Under the pieces are notes generated by a model. The model saw nothing but the letters and a program-made list of their open reading frames with translations. It was not told the origin of the DNA and made no database searches. A DNA stretch of 20,929 nt, taken from contig CAJTRK010000044.1 of assembly GCA_910578475.1 (NCBI GenBank), positions 1 through 20,929 of the forward strand, in the 5' to 3' direction. Positions 14,734 through 20,929 of the stretch are shown here, in pieces. Each line of letters begins with the position of its first letter. Position 1 is the stretch's first letter. Source of the DNA: an uncultured Lachnospiraceae bacterium (GTDB taxonomy: Bacteria > Bacillota > Clostridia > Lachnospirales > Lachnospiraceae). The translations under genes were made by a program, and so were the position numbers.

Positions 14734-16035
14734 TTATTCAACATAATCGGATTTCACATAGGCTGTCTTACCGTTGTACTTAATCTTGGTCCAGCCGTCC
14801 GCCTGCTTCATAATCAGTTCAAGTTTCTCACCCGTATAAGCCGTTCCCAGTTTCTCGCCGTTCTCACTGGCGGAACTTCTGATTCTGACATTTTCAAGAA
14901 CCGTTACCGTTCCGTTTGTCTCAGCCGATGCCGTCCCGGTATTTTCTTCCTCTTCCGGTTCTTCCTCGTTCTCTTCCGTGCCGTCATTCTCTACGACTTC
15001 TGTCTCGATGTCTTCCAGAAACTCGCTCTTGATATATGCCTCCGCACCTTCATATTCGATTTTGCTCCATCCGTTGCCGATTTTCTCAAGCAGCGTAAAT
15101 TCGTCTCCGATGGCTGCCTTGCCTAGCTTATCCGCCGTCTCGCTGTCGGAAGACCTGATATTCACAACATCTATCGCCTTCACTTTCGTGACTACGACTT
15201 CCGGCCCATTTTCCGTGTTTTCTTCCGTTTCGGTCTGTGCATCCGCTTCTTCGGAACCGCTTTCCGTCTCGCTGCTCTCTATATCTTCTGCCAGCTCTCC
15301 GCCCACATTCTTCCGGATTTCATCGTTCAAATCCAGAATAAACTGTGCCAAATCCGGATTTTCCGCAACCATATCATTATAGGCTGCAGCAACCTTGTTG
15401 TTCAGGTCGATGACATCCTCCTGCAGCGTGACTTCTCTGATATAGGTGAGTTCGTTATCGCTGCCTTCTTCGCTTTCATTAATATAGTACTCTCCGTTTT
15501 CGTTCATGCAGACATAAAATACCTTCATGCCCGGAAACAAATCTTCATAATCCGTAAATTTTAATTCGGAACAGACATACACGATATAAGTATTTTCCAC
15601 CGGACCGACTTTCGTATATATTTCCAGTGTCGGATAGGAATCAATATACTTACTCGTTTCTTCAATACGGAGAACTTCCAAATCATCGATATTGCTTACC
15701 AGTGAACGGATTGTATCAATATCACCGGCCGCCTGCGCCGTATAATACGTATTAACGAGTTCCGTAATCTCCGGAATCGTATTCTGCTGTAATGCAACCT
15801 CCGGAACGACATATTCCGCCGCTTCCATTGTCTCCTCTAAAGTGCTGTTTGCAGCGATATTTTCCTGCTGCTCCGCTTCTTTCTTATTTGCTCTGATAGA
15901 AATAACAACAGTAATGATTACGCAGGCCGCCAAAACAACAGGCATTACAATTTTGGCATGTCTGACAAGCCAGGTTCCCAGACTGTCAAATTTCGCCAAA
16001 AGAACATCCCCTAAACCATTATTTGACGTTTTCAT
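14734..16035 (-). CDS. Membrane-anchored protein with two bacterial SH3 domains
   Basis: A 433-aa protein with a cytoplasmic N-terminus, one membrane helix at about 29-47 (IVMPVVLAACVIITVVISIR) and a large external part. Residues about 80-200 resemble an NTF2-like or related alpha/beta domain (ITELVNTYYTAQAAGDIDTI). Two SH3b domains follow near 285-345 and 375-433, each with a (N/R)IRSS...(K/E)LG signature and ending in AYIKSEFLE or AYVKSDYVE. Glu-rich linkers separate them. Such SH3b domains commonly bind cell-wall peptides. GAAAGG lies 9 bases before the ATG. The gene starts 36 bases after tRNA-Arg with no terminator between them, so it is probably expressed from the tRNA promoter. Confidence 0.87.
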   Translation of the reverse strand: MKTSNNGLGDVLLAKFDSLGTWLVRHAKIVMPVVLAACVIITVVISIRANKKEAEQQENIAANSTLEETMEAAEYVVPEVALQQNTIPEITELVNTYYTAQAAGDIDTIRSLVSNIDDLEVLRIEETSKYIDSYPTLEIYTKVGPVENTYIVYVCSELKFTDYEDLFPGMKVFYVCMNENGEYYINESEEGSDNELTYIREVTLQEDVIDLNNKVAAAYNDMVAENPDLAQFILDLNDEIRKNVGGELAEDIESSETESGSEEADAQTETEENTENGPEVVVTKVKAIDVVNIRSSDSETADKLGKAAIGDEFTLLEKIGNGWSKIEYEGAEAYIKSEFLEDIETEVVENDGTEENEEEPEEEENTGTASAETNGTVTVLENVRIRSSASENGEKLGTAYTGEKLELIMKQADGWTKIKYNGKTAYVKSDYVE

Positions 16036-16071
16036 AATCTACAACCTTTCTTTTTTAAACGATGATGCAAA

Positions 16072-16143
16072 TGCACCCGACAGGAATCGAACCTGCATCA
16101 AAGGCGTCGGAGGCCTACGTTTTATCCGTTAGACTACGGGTGC
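16072..16143 (-). tRNA. tRNA-Arg (anticodon CCG)
   Basis: The minus strand folds into a complete cloverleaf of 72 bases. The acceptor GCACCCG pairs perfectly with CGGGTGC and the discriminator base is A. The T arm is GCAGG, TTCGATT, CCTGT. The anticodon loop CTCCGAC puts CCG at positions 34-36, reading arginine codon CGG. The anticodon stem has four good pairs and a U-U outer position. The 3' CCA is not encoded. Confidence 0.95.
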
Positions 16144-16175
16144 ATATGTTACAAAATTATTACATCACCTTGTCT

Positions 16176-16204
16176 ATCATACCACAAGAAGGTCATCTTG
16201 TCTA
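16176..16204 (-). promoter_or_regulatory. Promoter of tRNA-Arg and probably the SH3 gene
   Basis: On the minus strand TAGACA (16204-16199) is followed after 17 bases by TATGAT (16181-16176), 32 bases before the tRNA 5' end. TAGACAAG occurs again just downstream of the -10. Confidence 0.7.
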
Positions 16205-16240
16205 GTCGTATACAGAAAGAAAATTTTTCCTGAACAAAAA

Positions 16241-16268
16241 TGCAGAAAATGCCCATATTTCGGGCATT
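16241..16268 (-). terminator. Probable terminator of the DUF5688-like gene
   Basis: AATGCCC (16248-16254) pairs with GGGCATT (16262-16268). On the minus strand it is followed by TTCTGCATTTTTG, a broken U-tract. It lies about 105 bases behind the stop codon of the 310-aa gene and before the tRNA promoter. Confidence 0.55.
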
Positions 16269-16372
16269 CTCTGACATAACTCCAAACGAAAACATATGCA
16301 GCCTTCCGTTTTCCATAAGCACAGCCGTCGTCAGCATCATTCCCGCGGCTGTCAGAATCGTGCGGCTTCTGT

Positions 16373-17305
16373 TCACTCCAAAATCGTAACCTTCTGTAAA
16401 ATTCTGTCATAATAGTAGACATTATAGGACAATCTTTCCTCCGGCTCGACCTGCGTGTCGTTTACTTCCTTTACCATTTCCCTGTAAAATTCTTTCTCCG
16501 TTATCCCGTCGTCGGGCAGAAGAATCACCTCATGGACAGAACTCGGCAGAATAATCAGATTTTTGTTCCATTTCTCCGCCAAAGCTTTCATGGAAGCGGA
16601 ATAAAGAAGCGCGGACGCGCCGAATACCCTGTCGCAGTTGCTCAGCACATACATCACGGTATTCCGCTCCATTGCAGTCTCAACATCTTCCGGCACATTT
16701 ATCTGCCGTCCCCTTCCGGGACATTTGTTCTGCGTCATAAATTCCCGGATAAGCTGTCTGACCGGCAGCATCTCCTCCGGTCTCATCCGCAGCATATTTG
16801 TTTTCGCCGTCTCATACAGGGCGGGCACGTCTATTCCCCACATGGCCAGATGGCTGTCTTTAATCAGAATCGTTGCCTTTCCGAAACGCTCGTCTTCGAA
16901 CGCATAATAAAACACGATTGCCAGGTCGTTCCATGTAATATAAGGAACTTCCGCAAGCAGCCTGTCGTTGCTTTCCCGGTGAATCAGTTTATACAGGATT
17001 CTGCTTTTCGCCTGTGCAAACTGCGTGAAAAAATCCATATCCATGTTGATTTCTTTGGCGTTTTTCTGATAGACGCATATAATATCATAGACGATATCGC
17101 CAAAAGCCCGGCCCGCCTCATATTCATCATAAAGTTCATCAATATAGACGGTAGGAGATACATTGCTCTCCTTACCGGTAATGATAACGCCATGCAGACG
17201 AACGCCGTTGTTCTTTATTACCTCCCGGAACGCGATTTCATATCCCGCCCCCATCGCCTCCTTTAACGCGCCGCAGATTTTGTTTCCAAACTGTTCTAAC
17301 TTCAT
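16373..17305 (-). CDS. DUF5688-like protein of unknown function
   Basis: A soluble 310-aa protein resembling the DUF5688 group that is abundant, often in several copies, in Lachnospiraceae genomes. Typical parts are an N-terminal MKLEQFGNKICGALKEAM, then GVRLHGVIITGKESNVSPTV, YIDELYDEYEAG, the middle ERFGKATILIKDSHLAMWGI, and LPSSVHEVILLPDD near the end. No function is known. An ATG at 17323 is in frame, but GAGAGG lies 5 bases before the ATG at 17305, which also begins the family-like sequence. The efp terminators lie directly upstream and I see no good promoter between them and this gene. Confidence 0.85.
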   Translation of the reverse strand: MKLEQFGNKICGALKEAMGAGYEIAFREVIKNNGVRLHGVIITGKESNVSPTVYIDELYDEYEAGRAFGDIVYDIICVYQKNAKEINMDMDFFTQFAQAKSRILYKLIHRESNDRLLAEVPYITWNDLAIVFYYAFEDERFGKATILIKDSHLAMWGIDVPALYETAKTNMLRMRPEEMLPVRQLIREFMTQNKCPGRGRQINVPEDVETAMERNTVMYVLSNCDRVFGASALLYSASMKALAEKWNKNLIILPSSVHEVILLPDDGITEKEFYREMVKEVNDTQVEPEERLSYNVYYYDRILQKVTILE

Positions 17306-17348
17306 ATTGTCCTCTCTTTCCATTCTCTCCGGACAATATTTCTAATTA

Positions 17349-17376
17349 AAAAACGCAGGCTCAGCAGCCTGCGTTC
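17349..17376 (-). terminator. Second terminator behind efp
   Basis: AACGCAGGCT and AGCCTGCGTT form a perfect 10-bp stem with a CAGC loop, followed on the minus strand by TTTTTTAATT. It is the distal member of a stacked hairpin group. Confidence 0.88.
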
Positions 17377-17379
17377 CAA

Positions 17380-17402
17380 GAATTTACTGCGTAAATTCTT
17401 GT
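17380..17402. other. Hairpin between the two efp terminators
   Basis: AAGAATTTAC and GTAAATTCTT form a perfect 10-bp stem closed by a 3-base loop (TGC). No U-tract follows, so it is not a terminator on its own. It may stabilise the 3' end or be part of a small RNA. Confidence 0.6.
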
Positions 17403-17423
17403 CTGGCATCCACTAAGATTACA

Positions 17424-17486
17424 GCAATTTCCTATAGGATAAAAAGACAATGGATTCTTACGGTCTCCATTGTCTTATAGGCTGTT
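17424..17486 (-). terminator. First terminator behind efp, extended hairpin
   Basis: On the minus strand AAGACAATGGA pairs with TCCATTGTCTT around an 11-base loop and runs into TTTTTATCC. Outer pairs (TATAGG with CCTATA, CTGT with ACAG) extend it with two bulges, both on the plus-strand left arm. It begins about 30 bases after the efp stop codon. Confidence 0.75.
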
Positions 17487-17510
17487 AGAAAATCAATGCA
17501 TGCAGCGTCG

Positions 17511-18068
17511 TTATACTCTTGACAGATATTCTCCTGTTCTGGTATCGATTTTAATCTTTTCACCCTGATTTACGAATAACGGTACCATAACTTTCGCGCC
17601 GGTCTCCACGATAGCGGGCTTGGTCGCGCCGGTTGCCGTATCTCCCTTGAATCCGGGCTCTGTATCTGTAATCTCAAGTTCTACGAATAACGGCGGCTCA
17701 ATCGCGAATACGTTTCCGTTGTAAGAACAAATCTTCACCATTTCGTTCTCTTTCACGAATTTCAACGTATCCCCTACGGTATCACTGTTCAGAGCGACCT
17801 GGTCATAGGTCTCCGTATCCATAAAGTTGAACAAATCACCGTCCGCATACAAATACTGCATGTCTTTTCTATCAATTCGTGCCTGTGGGCATTTCTCAGT
17901 CGGTCTGAATGTCTTCTCAACAACGCCTCCGTTAATGATGTTCTTCAGCTTAGTTCTGACAAAAGCCGCGCCCTTGCCCGGTTTTACATGCTGGAACTCT
18001 ACTATCTGATAAACGTTGCCTTCATATTCAATCGTAATACCATTCCTGAAATCGCCTGCAGATATCAT
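17511..18068 (-). CDS. efp: Translation elongation factor P
   Basis: Binds the ribosome between the P and E sites and relieves stalling at proline stretches. The 185-aa protein has the normal length and the three beta-barrel domains. The N-terminus MISAGDFRNGITIEYEGNVY is typical. K32 in HVKPGKGAAF is the tip lysine, which is 5-aminopentanolylated in B. subtilis-type EF-P. The family C-terminal signature is present in a normal form (KIDTRTGEYLSRV). An in-frame start at 18092 exists, but AGGAGG lies 8 bases before the ATG at 18068, which matches the family start. It follows aroQ in the same direction, separated by the large inverted-repeat element. Confidence 0.97.
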   Translation of the reverse strand: MISAGDFRNGITIEYEGNVYQIVEFQHVKPGKGAAFVRTKLKNIINGGVVEKTFRPTEKCPQARIDRKDMQYLYADGDLFNFMDTETYDQVALNSDTVGDTLKFVKENEMVKICSYNGNVFAIEPPLFVELEITDTEPGFKGDTATGATKPAIVETGAKVMVPLFVNQGEKIKIDTRTGEYLSRV

Positions 18069-18118
18069 AAAATAATCCTCCTGAATCTTCACTTTTATTT
18101 TTCACATTATAATTCTAA

Positions 18119-18134
18119 TATAGTTTATACTATA
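18119..18134. promoter_or_regulatory. Inverted repeat in the efp promoter region
   Basis: TATAGTTTATACTATA is an inverted repeat of 6-base arms with a 4-base centre. On the minus strand a TTGAAA lies just upstream and TATAAT-like sequences overlap or follow it, so this is the probable efp promoter region. The exact -10 is ambiguous. Confidence 0.4.
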
Positions 18135-18186
18135 AAGTTTCATTTTTCAACCTCTTTCCCAAAAAAGAGTAAAAATTTTTATGAAA

Positions 18187-18372
18187 AGCCACAGTATACC
18201 GTCCGCCCGGCAGCAGCGCAGTTCTCTGGCGGAGGCCCTTGAAAAGCGCCGGCCCTTAGCTCAAAGGCAGCTATGCTGCCTTTGAGCTTAGTGCCGCTGC
18301 AGTTTTTCACGGAGCGGAAGCGTGCCTCCAAAGAGAACTGCGCTGCTGCCGGGCGGACGGTATACTGTGGCT
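18187..18372. repeat. 186-bp hairpin element with perfect 41-bp inverted arms
   Basis: Positions 18187-18227 are an exact reverse complement of 18332-18372 (41 of 41). Inside these arms GGAGGC (18231-18236) pairs with GCCTCC (18324-18329). A central stem of 14 perfect pairs, AGCTCAAAGGCAGC with GCTGCCTTTGAGCT, is closed by a 3-base loop. The element is GC-rich in an AT-rich gap and starts 8 bases after the aroQ stop codon. It encodes no convincing protein. The form resembles a MITE or a palindromic intergenic repeat; on the minus strand TTTTC follows, so it may also terminate the aro transcript. Confidence 0.85.
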
Positions 18373-18380
18373 GCGCCCCT

Positions 18381-18818
18381 TTACTTCTCCGTCTTCCCCA
18401 AAATAAAATCAATCGCCATCAGATACCCGTCCAGGCCGTGTCCGTAAATCTGTTTATCGCACGCAGGAGCGGTTACGGATACTTTACGGAAATCCTCGCG
18501 CTCCATGATATTGGAAATATGAATTTCCACTTTCGGAACCGCAATGCTCGCCAGTGCGTCCCGAATCGCATAACTGTAATGCGTATAGGCGCCGGGGTTG
18601 ATAACGATGCCTTCCGTGCCGTCAAAATAAGCATCCTGTATTCTGTCTATGATAGCGCCTTCATGATTGCTCTGGAATACTTCCAGCGTGCAGCCTTCCT
18701 TCCGTCCCTTTTCCGCTATCATTTTTAAAAGATAATCATAATCCTGTGTGCCGTACACACTCTTTTCCCGAATCCCCAGAAAATTCAGATTCGGCCCGTT
18801 TATCACCAATAATTTCAT
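18381..18818 (-). CDS. aroQ: 3-dehydroquinate dehydratase, type II
   Basis: Third step of the shikimate pathway: dehydration of 3-dehydroquinate to 3-dehydroshikimate by the small dodecameric enzyme. The 145-aa protein has all family motifs: GPNLNFLGIRE (8-18, with catalytic R17), VYG (Y22), FQSNHEGAIID (49-58), NPGAYTHYSYAIRDAL (N74, H80), and VEIHISNIMERE (H100) with R111. An in-frame ATG at 18830 touches the GGGA ribosome site, so the ATG at 18818, which starts the family-typical MKLLVINGPN, is preferred. It follows aroK by 84 bases that contain a hairpin. Confidence 0.96.
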   Translation of the reverse strand: MKLLVINGPNLNFLGIREKSVYGTQDYDYLLKMIAEKGRKEGCTLEVFQSNHEGAIIDRIQDAYFDGTEGIVINPGAYTHYSYAIRDALASIAVPKVEIHISNIMEREDFRKVSVTAPACDKQIYGHGLDGYLMAIDFILGKTEK

Positions 18819-18846
18819 TCCGACAACCATTCCCTTTCACTCAACC

Positions 18847-18880
18847 TGCGATATTTGTGTCTGAAAGACACAAATTCGCG
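18847..18880 (-). other. Hairpin between aroK and aroQ
   Basis: TTTGTGTC and GACACAAA form a perfect 8-bp stem around a 5-base loop (18854-18874), extended by partly paired GCGA/TCGC. No U-tract follows on the minus strand. It may act as an RNA-processing or stability element rather than as a terminator. Confidence 0.5.
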
Positions 18881-18902
18881 ATTAAAAAATTTATTTTTCA
18901 AT

Positions 18903-19424
18903 CTATAACATTTCTTTCCTGTCCACCGCTTCCGCAATTTCTTCCAGTATCTCGTCGAATCCTTTCTGATTAACGTCGATAACGATATCGGCCGCGCTTT
19001 CATAAATGGCCTCTCTCTCCGCTAACAGAGTCCGAATTTTTCCTTTCGGGTCGTCGCCCTGCAAAAGCGGTCTGGAAGTGTCGTGTTTTGTGCGCTCATA
19101 GATGGTTTCCGCACTGGCGCACAGATAGACCACCGTTCCGAGTTGTTTCAAAAGCGCACGGTTTTCTTCCCGCACCGGCAGTCCGCCGCCGACGGAAATA
19201 ATCATATTTCTGGCAGTCCGAATCAGTTTTTTCAGGCAGTCCGTCTCCAGTCCCCGGAAAAAAGCCTCTCCATCCGTCCTGAAGATTTCCGATATCGTCC
19301 GCCCTTCTTCTTTTTCAATGAGCTTGTCCGTATCTTCCATCGCCCGGCGCAGGCGATAGGAAAGACGGATGCCCACCGTCGTCTTTCCGCATCCCATGAA
19401 CCCAATCAAAATAATATTTTTCAT
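18903..19424 (-). CDS. aroK: Shikimate kinase
   Basis: Phosphorylates shikimate with ATP, the fifth step of chorismate synthesis. The 173-aa protein shows the P-loop GFMGCGKT (8-15), the shikimate-binding DTDKLIEKEEGRTISEIF (31-48), R57 in EAFFRGLE, SVGGGLP (77-83) and the lid arginine in TSRPLL (118). GGAAG lies 6 bases before the ATG. Its start codon overlaps the aroE stop codon by 4 bases (ATGA), so translation of the two is probably coupled. Confidence 0.96.
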   Translation of the reverse strand: MKNIILIGFMGCGKTTVGIRLSYRLRRAMEDTDKLIEKEEGRTISEIFRTDGEAFFRGLETDCLKKLIRTARNMIISVGGGLPVREENRALLKQLGTVVYLCASAETIYERTKHDTSRPLLQGDDPKGKIRTLLAEREAIYESAADIVIDVNQKGFDEILEEIAEAVDRKEML

Positions 19425-20287
19425 ACAAATCTTCCATTCTGCCTCATCTTCTCATAAACAAAGGAGGCTTCTTCTTCCGTAATTTCCACATGATTCCACA
19501 GTTCATACGCAATGACGCCCTGATAAAGAAGCATTTTCAGCCCGTTATAAGCCTCTCCCCCGGCTTCCCGCACAAGCTTCATAAAGCGGGTCGTGAAAGG
19601 TTTATAGATTAAGTCGTAGCCCGTATGTACTTTTCGGTAAAAAGCGGCGTCCTCAATCACCACGTCATCTTCCTTCGGCGCAAGTCCGACGGACGTTCCC
19701 TGGATGACCAGAAATTTCCGGTCAGGCAGCTCCCGATAATCACGCAGAAGCATCGGCACGATTACTTCCCGGCCAAAAGCGGCGTTCACTTCTTTCGCCA
19801 CCTGCTGCGCCTTATCCAATGTCCTGTTCAGCATAAAGACCTTCCCGGCCTTCTGCGCACCGCAAAGGTATGCCACCGCTCTTGCCGCGCCTCCCGCGCC
19901 GAGCAGAATCATCTCTTCGTCTTCGATACGGATTCCTTCACTCCGCATCGCCCGGTATAAGCCGGTCATATCCGTATTATAGCCTTTATATCCGCCCTGC
20001 GTCCGCACCAGTGTGTTCACCGCACCGATATGGGCCGCCAGTTCATCCACTTCCGCAAGACTCTCCATAACCGCGCTCTTATAGGGAACCGTCACATTCA
20101 TACCGAGAACATTCAGCGCCCAGGCTCCCTTTACCGCTTCCCCGAGTCTTTCCTCTTCCACCAGAAAAGGCACATAGACCAGATTATGGCCGCATTTTTC
20201 AGCCAGCGTATTGTGAATGACCGGTGACATGGTATGCTCTACCGGATTTCCTATCAGACCGCACAGCCTCGTTTTTCCGTCAATCAT
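19421..20287 (-). CDS. aroE: Shikimate dehydrogenase
   Basis: Reduces 3-dehydroshikimate to shikimate with NADPH. The 288-aa protein has the substrate-site motif NPVEHTMSP (14-22; Thr replaces the first of the two usual serines), the catalytic NVTVPYK with K70, N91 in IGAVNTL and D106 in GYNTDMTG. The dinucleotide loop GAGGAARA is at 130-137 and NR at 154-155. GGAG lies 10 bases before the ATG, which overlaps the yqeG stop codon by 4 bases. The four-gene run gives three consecutive shikimate steps from one transcript. Confidence 0.96.
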   Translation of the reverse strand: MIDGKTRLCGLIGNPVEHTMSPVIHNTLAEKCGHNLVYVPFLVEEERLGEAVKGAWALNVLGMNVTVPYKSAVMESLAEVDELAAHIGAVNTLVRTQGGYKGYNTDMTGLYRAMRSEGIRIEDEEMILLGAGGAARAVAYLCGAQKAGKVFMLNRTLDKAQQVAKEVNAAFGREVIVPMLLRDYRELPDRKFLVIQGTSVGLAPKEDDVVIEDAAFYRKVHTGYDLIYKPFTTRFMKLVREAGGEAYNGLKMLLYQGVIAYELWNHVEITEEEASFVYEKMRQNGRFV

Positions 20288-20841
20288 TTCCTGTCCGCTC
20301 CTTTCCTGTTTTCGTCCTGCGCGCCTCCGCCCGGGAAATTTTTACGCTGCTGTTTCTGATAAAAGAAAAGAACGACTTTTTCCAGAACGCGCTTTAAAAC
20401 AATCTGGATTTCTTCTTTCGGATGAATCGGCTTTACAAGATACGTCCGGATTCCGGCTTTTTTCGCCCCCCATACATCCGTAAACAGCTGGTCCCCGACA
20501 AACAACGTCGTTTCCGGCGTGGTTTTCATTATTTCCATTGCCTTTTGGTAGCTCTCCGGAAATGGCTTATTCGCCTTATAAATATAACGGGACCCTACTT
20601 TTTCATTAAAAGTCCTGACTCTCGGTTCTTTGTTATTCGATAAGAGCATACTCTCATATCCGATGCTTTTCAGTTTCCCGAAAAGAGCGATGCTCCTCTC
20701 GTCCGCCGGCGCCCCGTGCGGCACGAGCGTATTGTCAATATCAAAAATAACGCCTCTGTATCCCTCTTCCTTCAGCGCCGCATAGTCTATATCGTATGCC
20801 GAATCCAGATATACGTCAGGATAAAAACGTTCCAGCAACAT
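20284..20841 (-). CDS. yqeG: YqeG family HAD-IIIA phosphatase
   Basis: A HAD-superfamily hydrolase of the YqeG group, common in Firmicutes; the physiological substrate is not settled. The 185-aa protein has motif I FDIDNTLV (D34, D36), motif II LLSNN (66-70), motif III K92 in NKPFPESY and motif IV FVGDQLFTDVWG (114-125). The C-terminal 25 residues are basic and low complexity. The frame stays open to about 20922, but AAGGAG lies 9 bases before the ATG at 20841, which begins the family-like MLLERFYPDVYL. The promoter of this operon lies outside the window. Confidence 0.92.
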   Translation of the reverse strand: MLLERFYPDVYLDSAYDIDYAALKEEGYRGVIFDIDNTLVPHGAPADERSIALFGKLKSIGYESMLLSNNKEPRVRTFNEKVGSRYIYKANKPFPESYQKAMEIMKTTPETTLFVGDQLFTDVWGAKKAGIRTYLVKPIHPKEEIQIVLKRVLEKVVLFFYQKQQRKNFPGGGAQDENRKGADRK

Positions 20842-20929
20842 GTTGTCCTGCTCCTTCCATCCATGTTTAACTCTATTTCTGCGCTGCTTTTTGCGCATAA
20901 ACGAGTTTGTGGCAAGCAGCACGCAGACA

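Noticed and set aside
16149..16376. 75-aa minus-strand frame starting GTG at the stop codon of the DUF5688-like gene
   Set aside because: The GTG-TGA overlap is suggestive, but there is no spaced ribosome site, and the frame contains both the terminator hairpin and the tRNA promoter.
18179..18412. Short proteins on both strands across the 41-bp inverted repeat
   Set aside because: They only translate the repeat arms; the symmetry explains the open frames and there are no ribosome sites.
20842..20929. Longer N-terminus of YqeG or the end of another gene at the window edge
   Set aside because: The frame is open, but the strong ribosome site supports a start at 20841; the remaining 88 bases show nothing recognisable.

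Overview
The window looks like chromosomal DNA of a gut Lachnospiraceae-type Firmicute (Clostridium cluster XIVa). The evidence is the gene order yqeG-aroE-aroK-aroQ-efp, an NADP-type glutamate dehydrogenase, AGGAGG-type ribosome binding sites, a DUF5688-like protein and several uncharacterised proteins of a style I associate with that family. No phage, CRISPR array or insertion-sequence transposase was found. Most genes lie on the minus strand.

Layout. 98-1474 (+) is a MATE exporter ending at a bidirectional terminator. 1537-6197 (-) is an extracytoplasmic-function (ECF) sigma factor locus. It holds a 540-aa membrane-anchored protein, the sigma factor, and two uncharacterised proteins sharing an N-terminal V-x-G-I-G motif; ECF-type promoter elements precede both the 540-aa gene and the sigma gene. 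6351-6675 (+) is a small gene broken by two frameshifts. 6743-8735 (-) is an MFS exporter and its TetR regulator, with three matching palindromic operators. 8995-10478 holds a GNAT acetyltransferase and a convergent Rpn-family nuclease.

10616-11898 (+) is a vitamin B12 unit: promoter, cobalamin riboswitch with a terminator, a lipoprotein with a transcobalamin-like (DUF4430) domain, and an ECF-transporter S component. It reads as a surface capture and uptake module for corrinoids. 11916-12488 (-) is an uncharacterised coiled-coil protein. 12672-14006 (-) is gdhA with a clear sigma-A promoter and two upstream palindromes. 14191-16035 (-) is an uncharacterised helical protein and a membrane-anchored protein with two SH3 domains. 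The SH3 gene lies 36 bases behind tRNA-Arg(CCG) and probably shares its transcript.

16373-20841 (-) holds a DUF5688-like gene, efp with stacked terminator hairpins, a 186-bp hairpin element with perfect 41-bp inverted arms, and the shikimate-pathway genes aroQ, aroK, aroE with yqeG. The aro genes and yqeG are coupled by 4-base overlaps or short gaps. The hairpin element sits where Bacillus subtilis has a peptidase gene between aroQ and efp.

The most interesting items are the B12 capture module, the ECF-sigma locus with its unexplained proteins, and the 41-bp inverted-repeat element.
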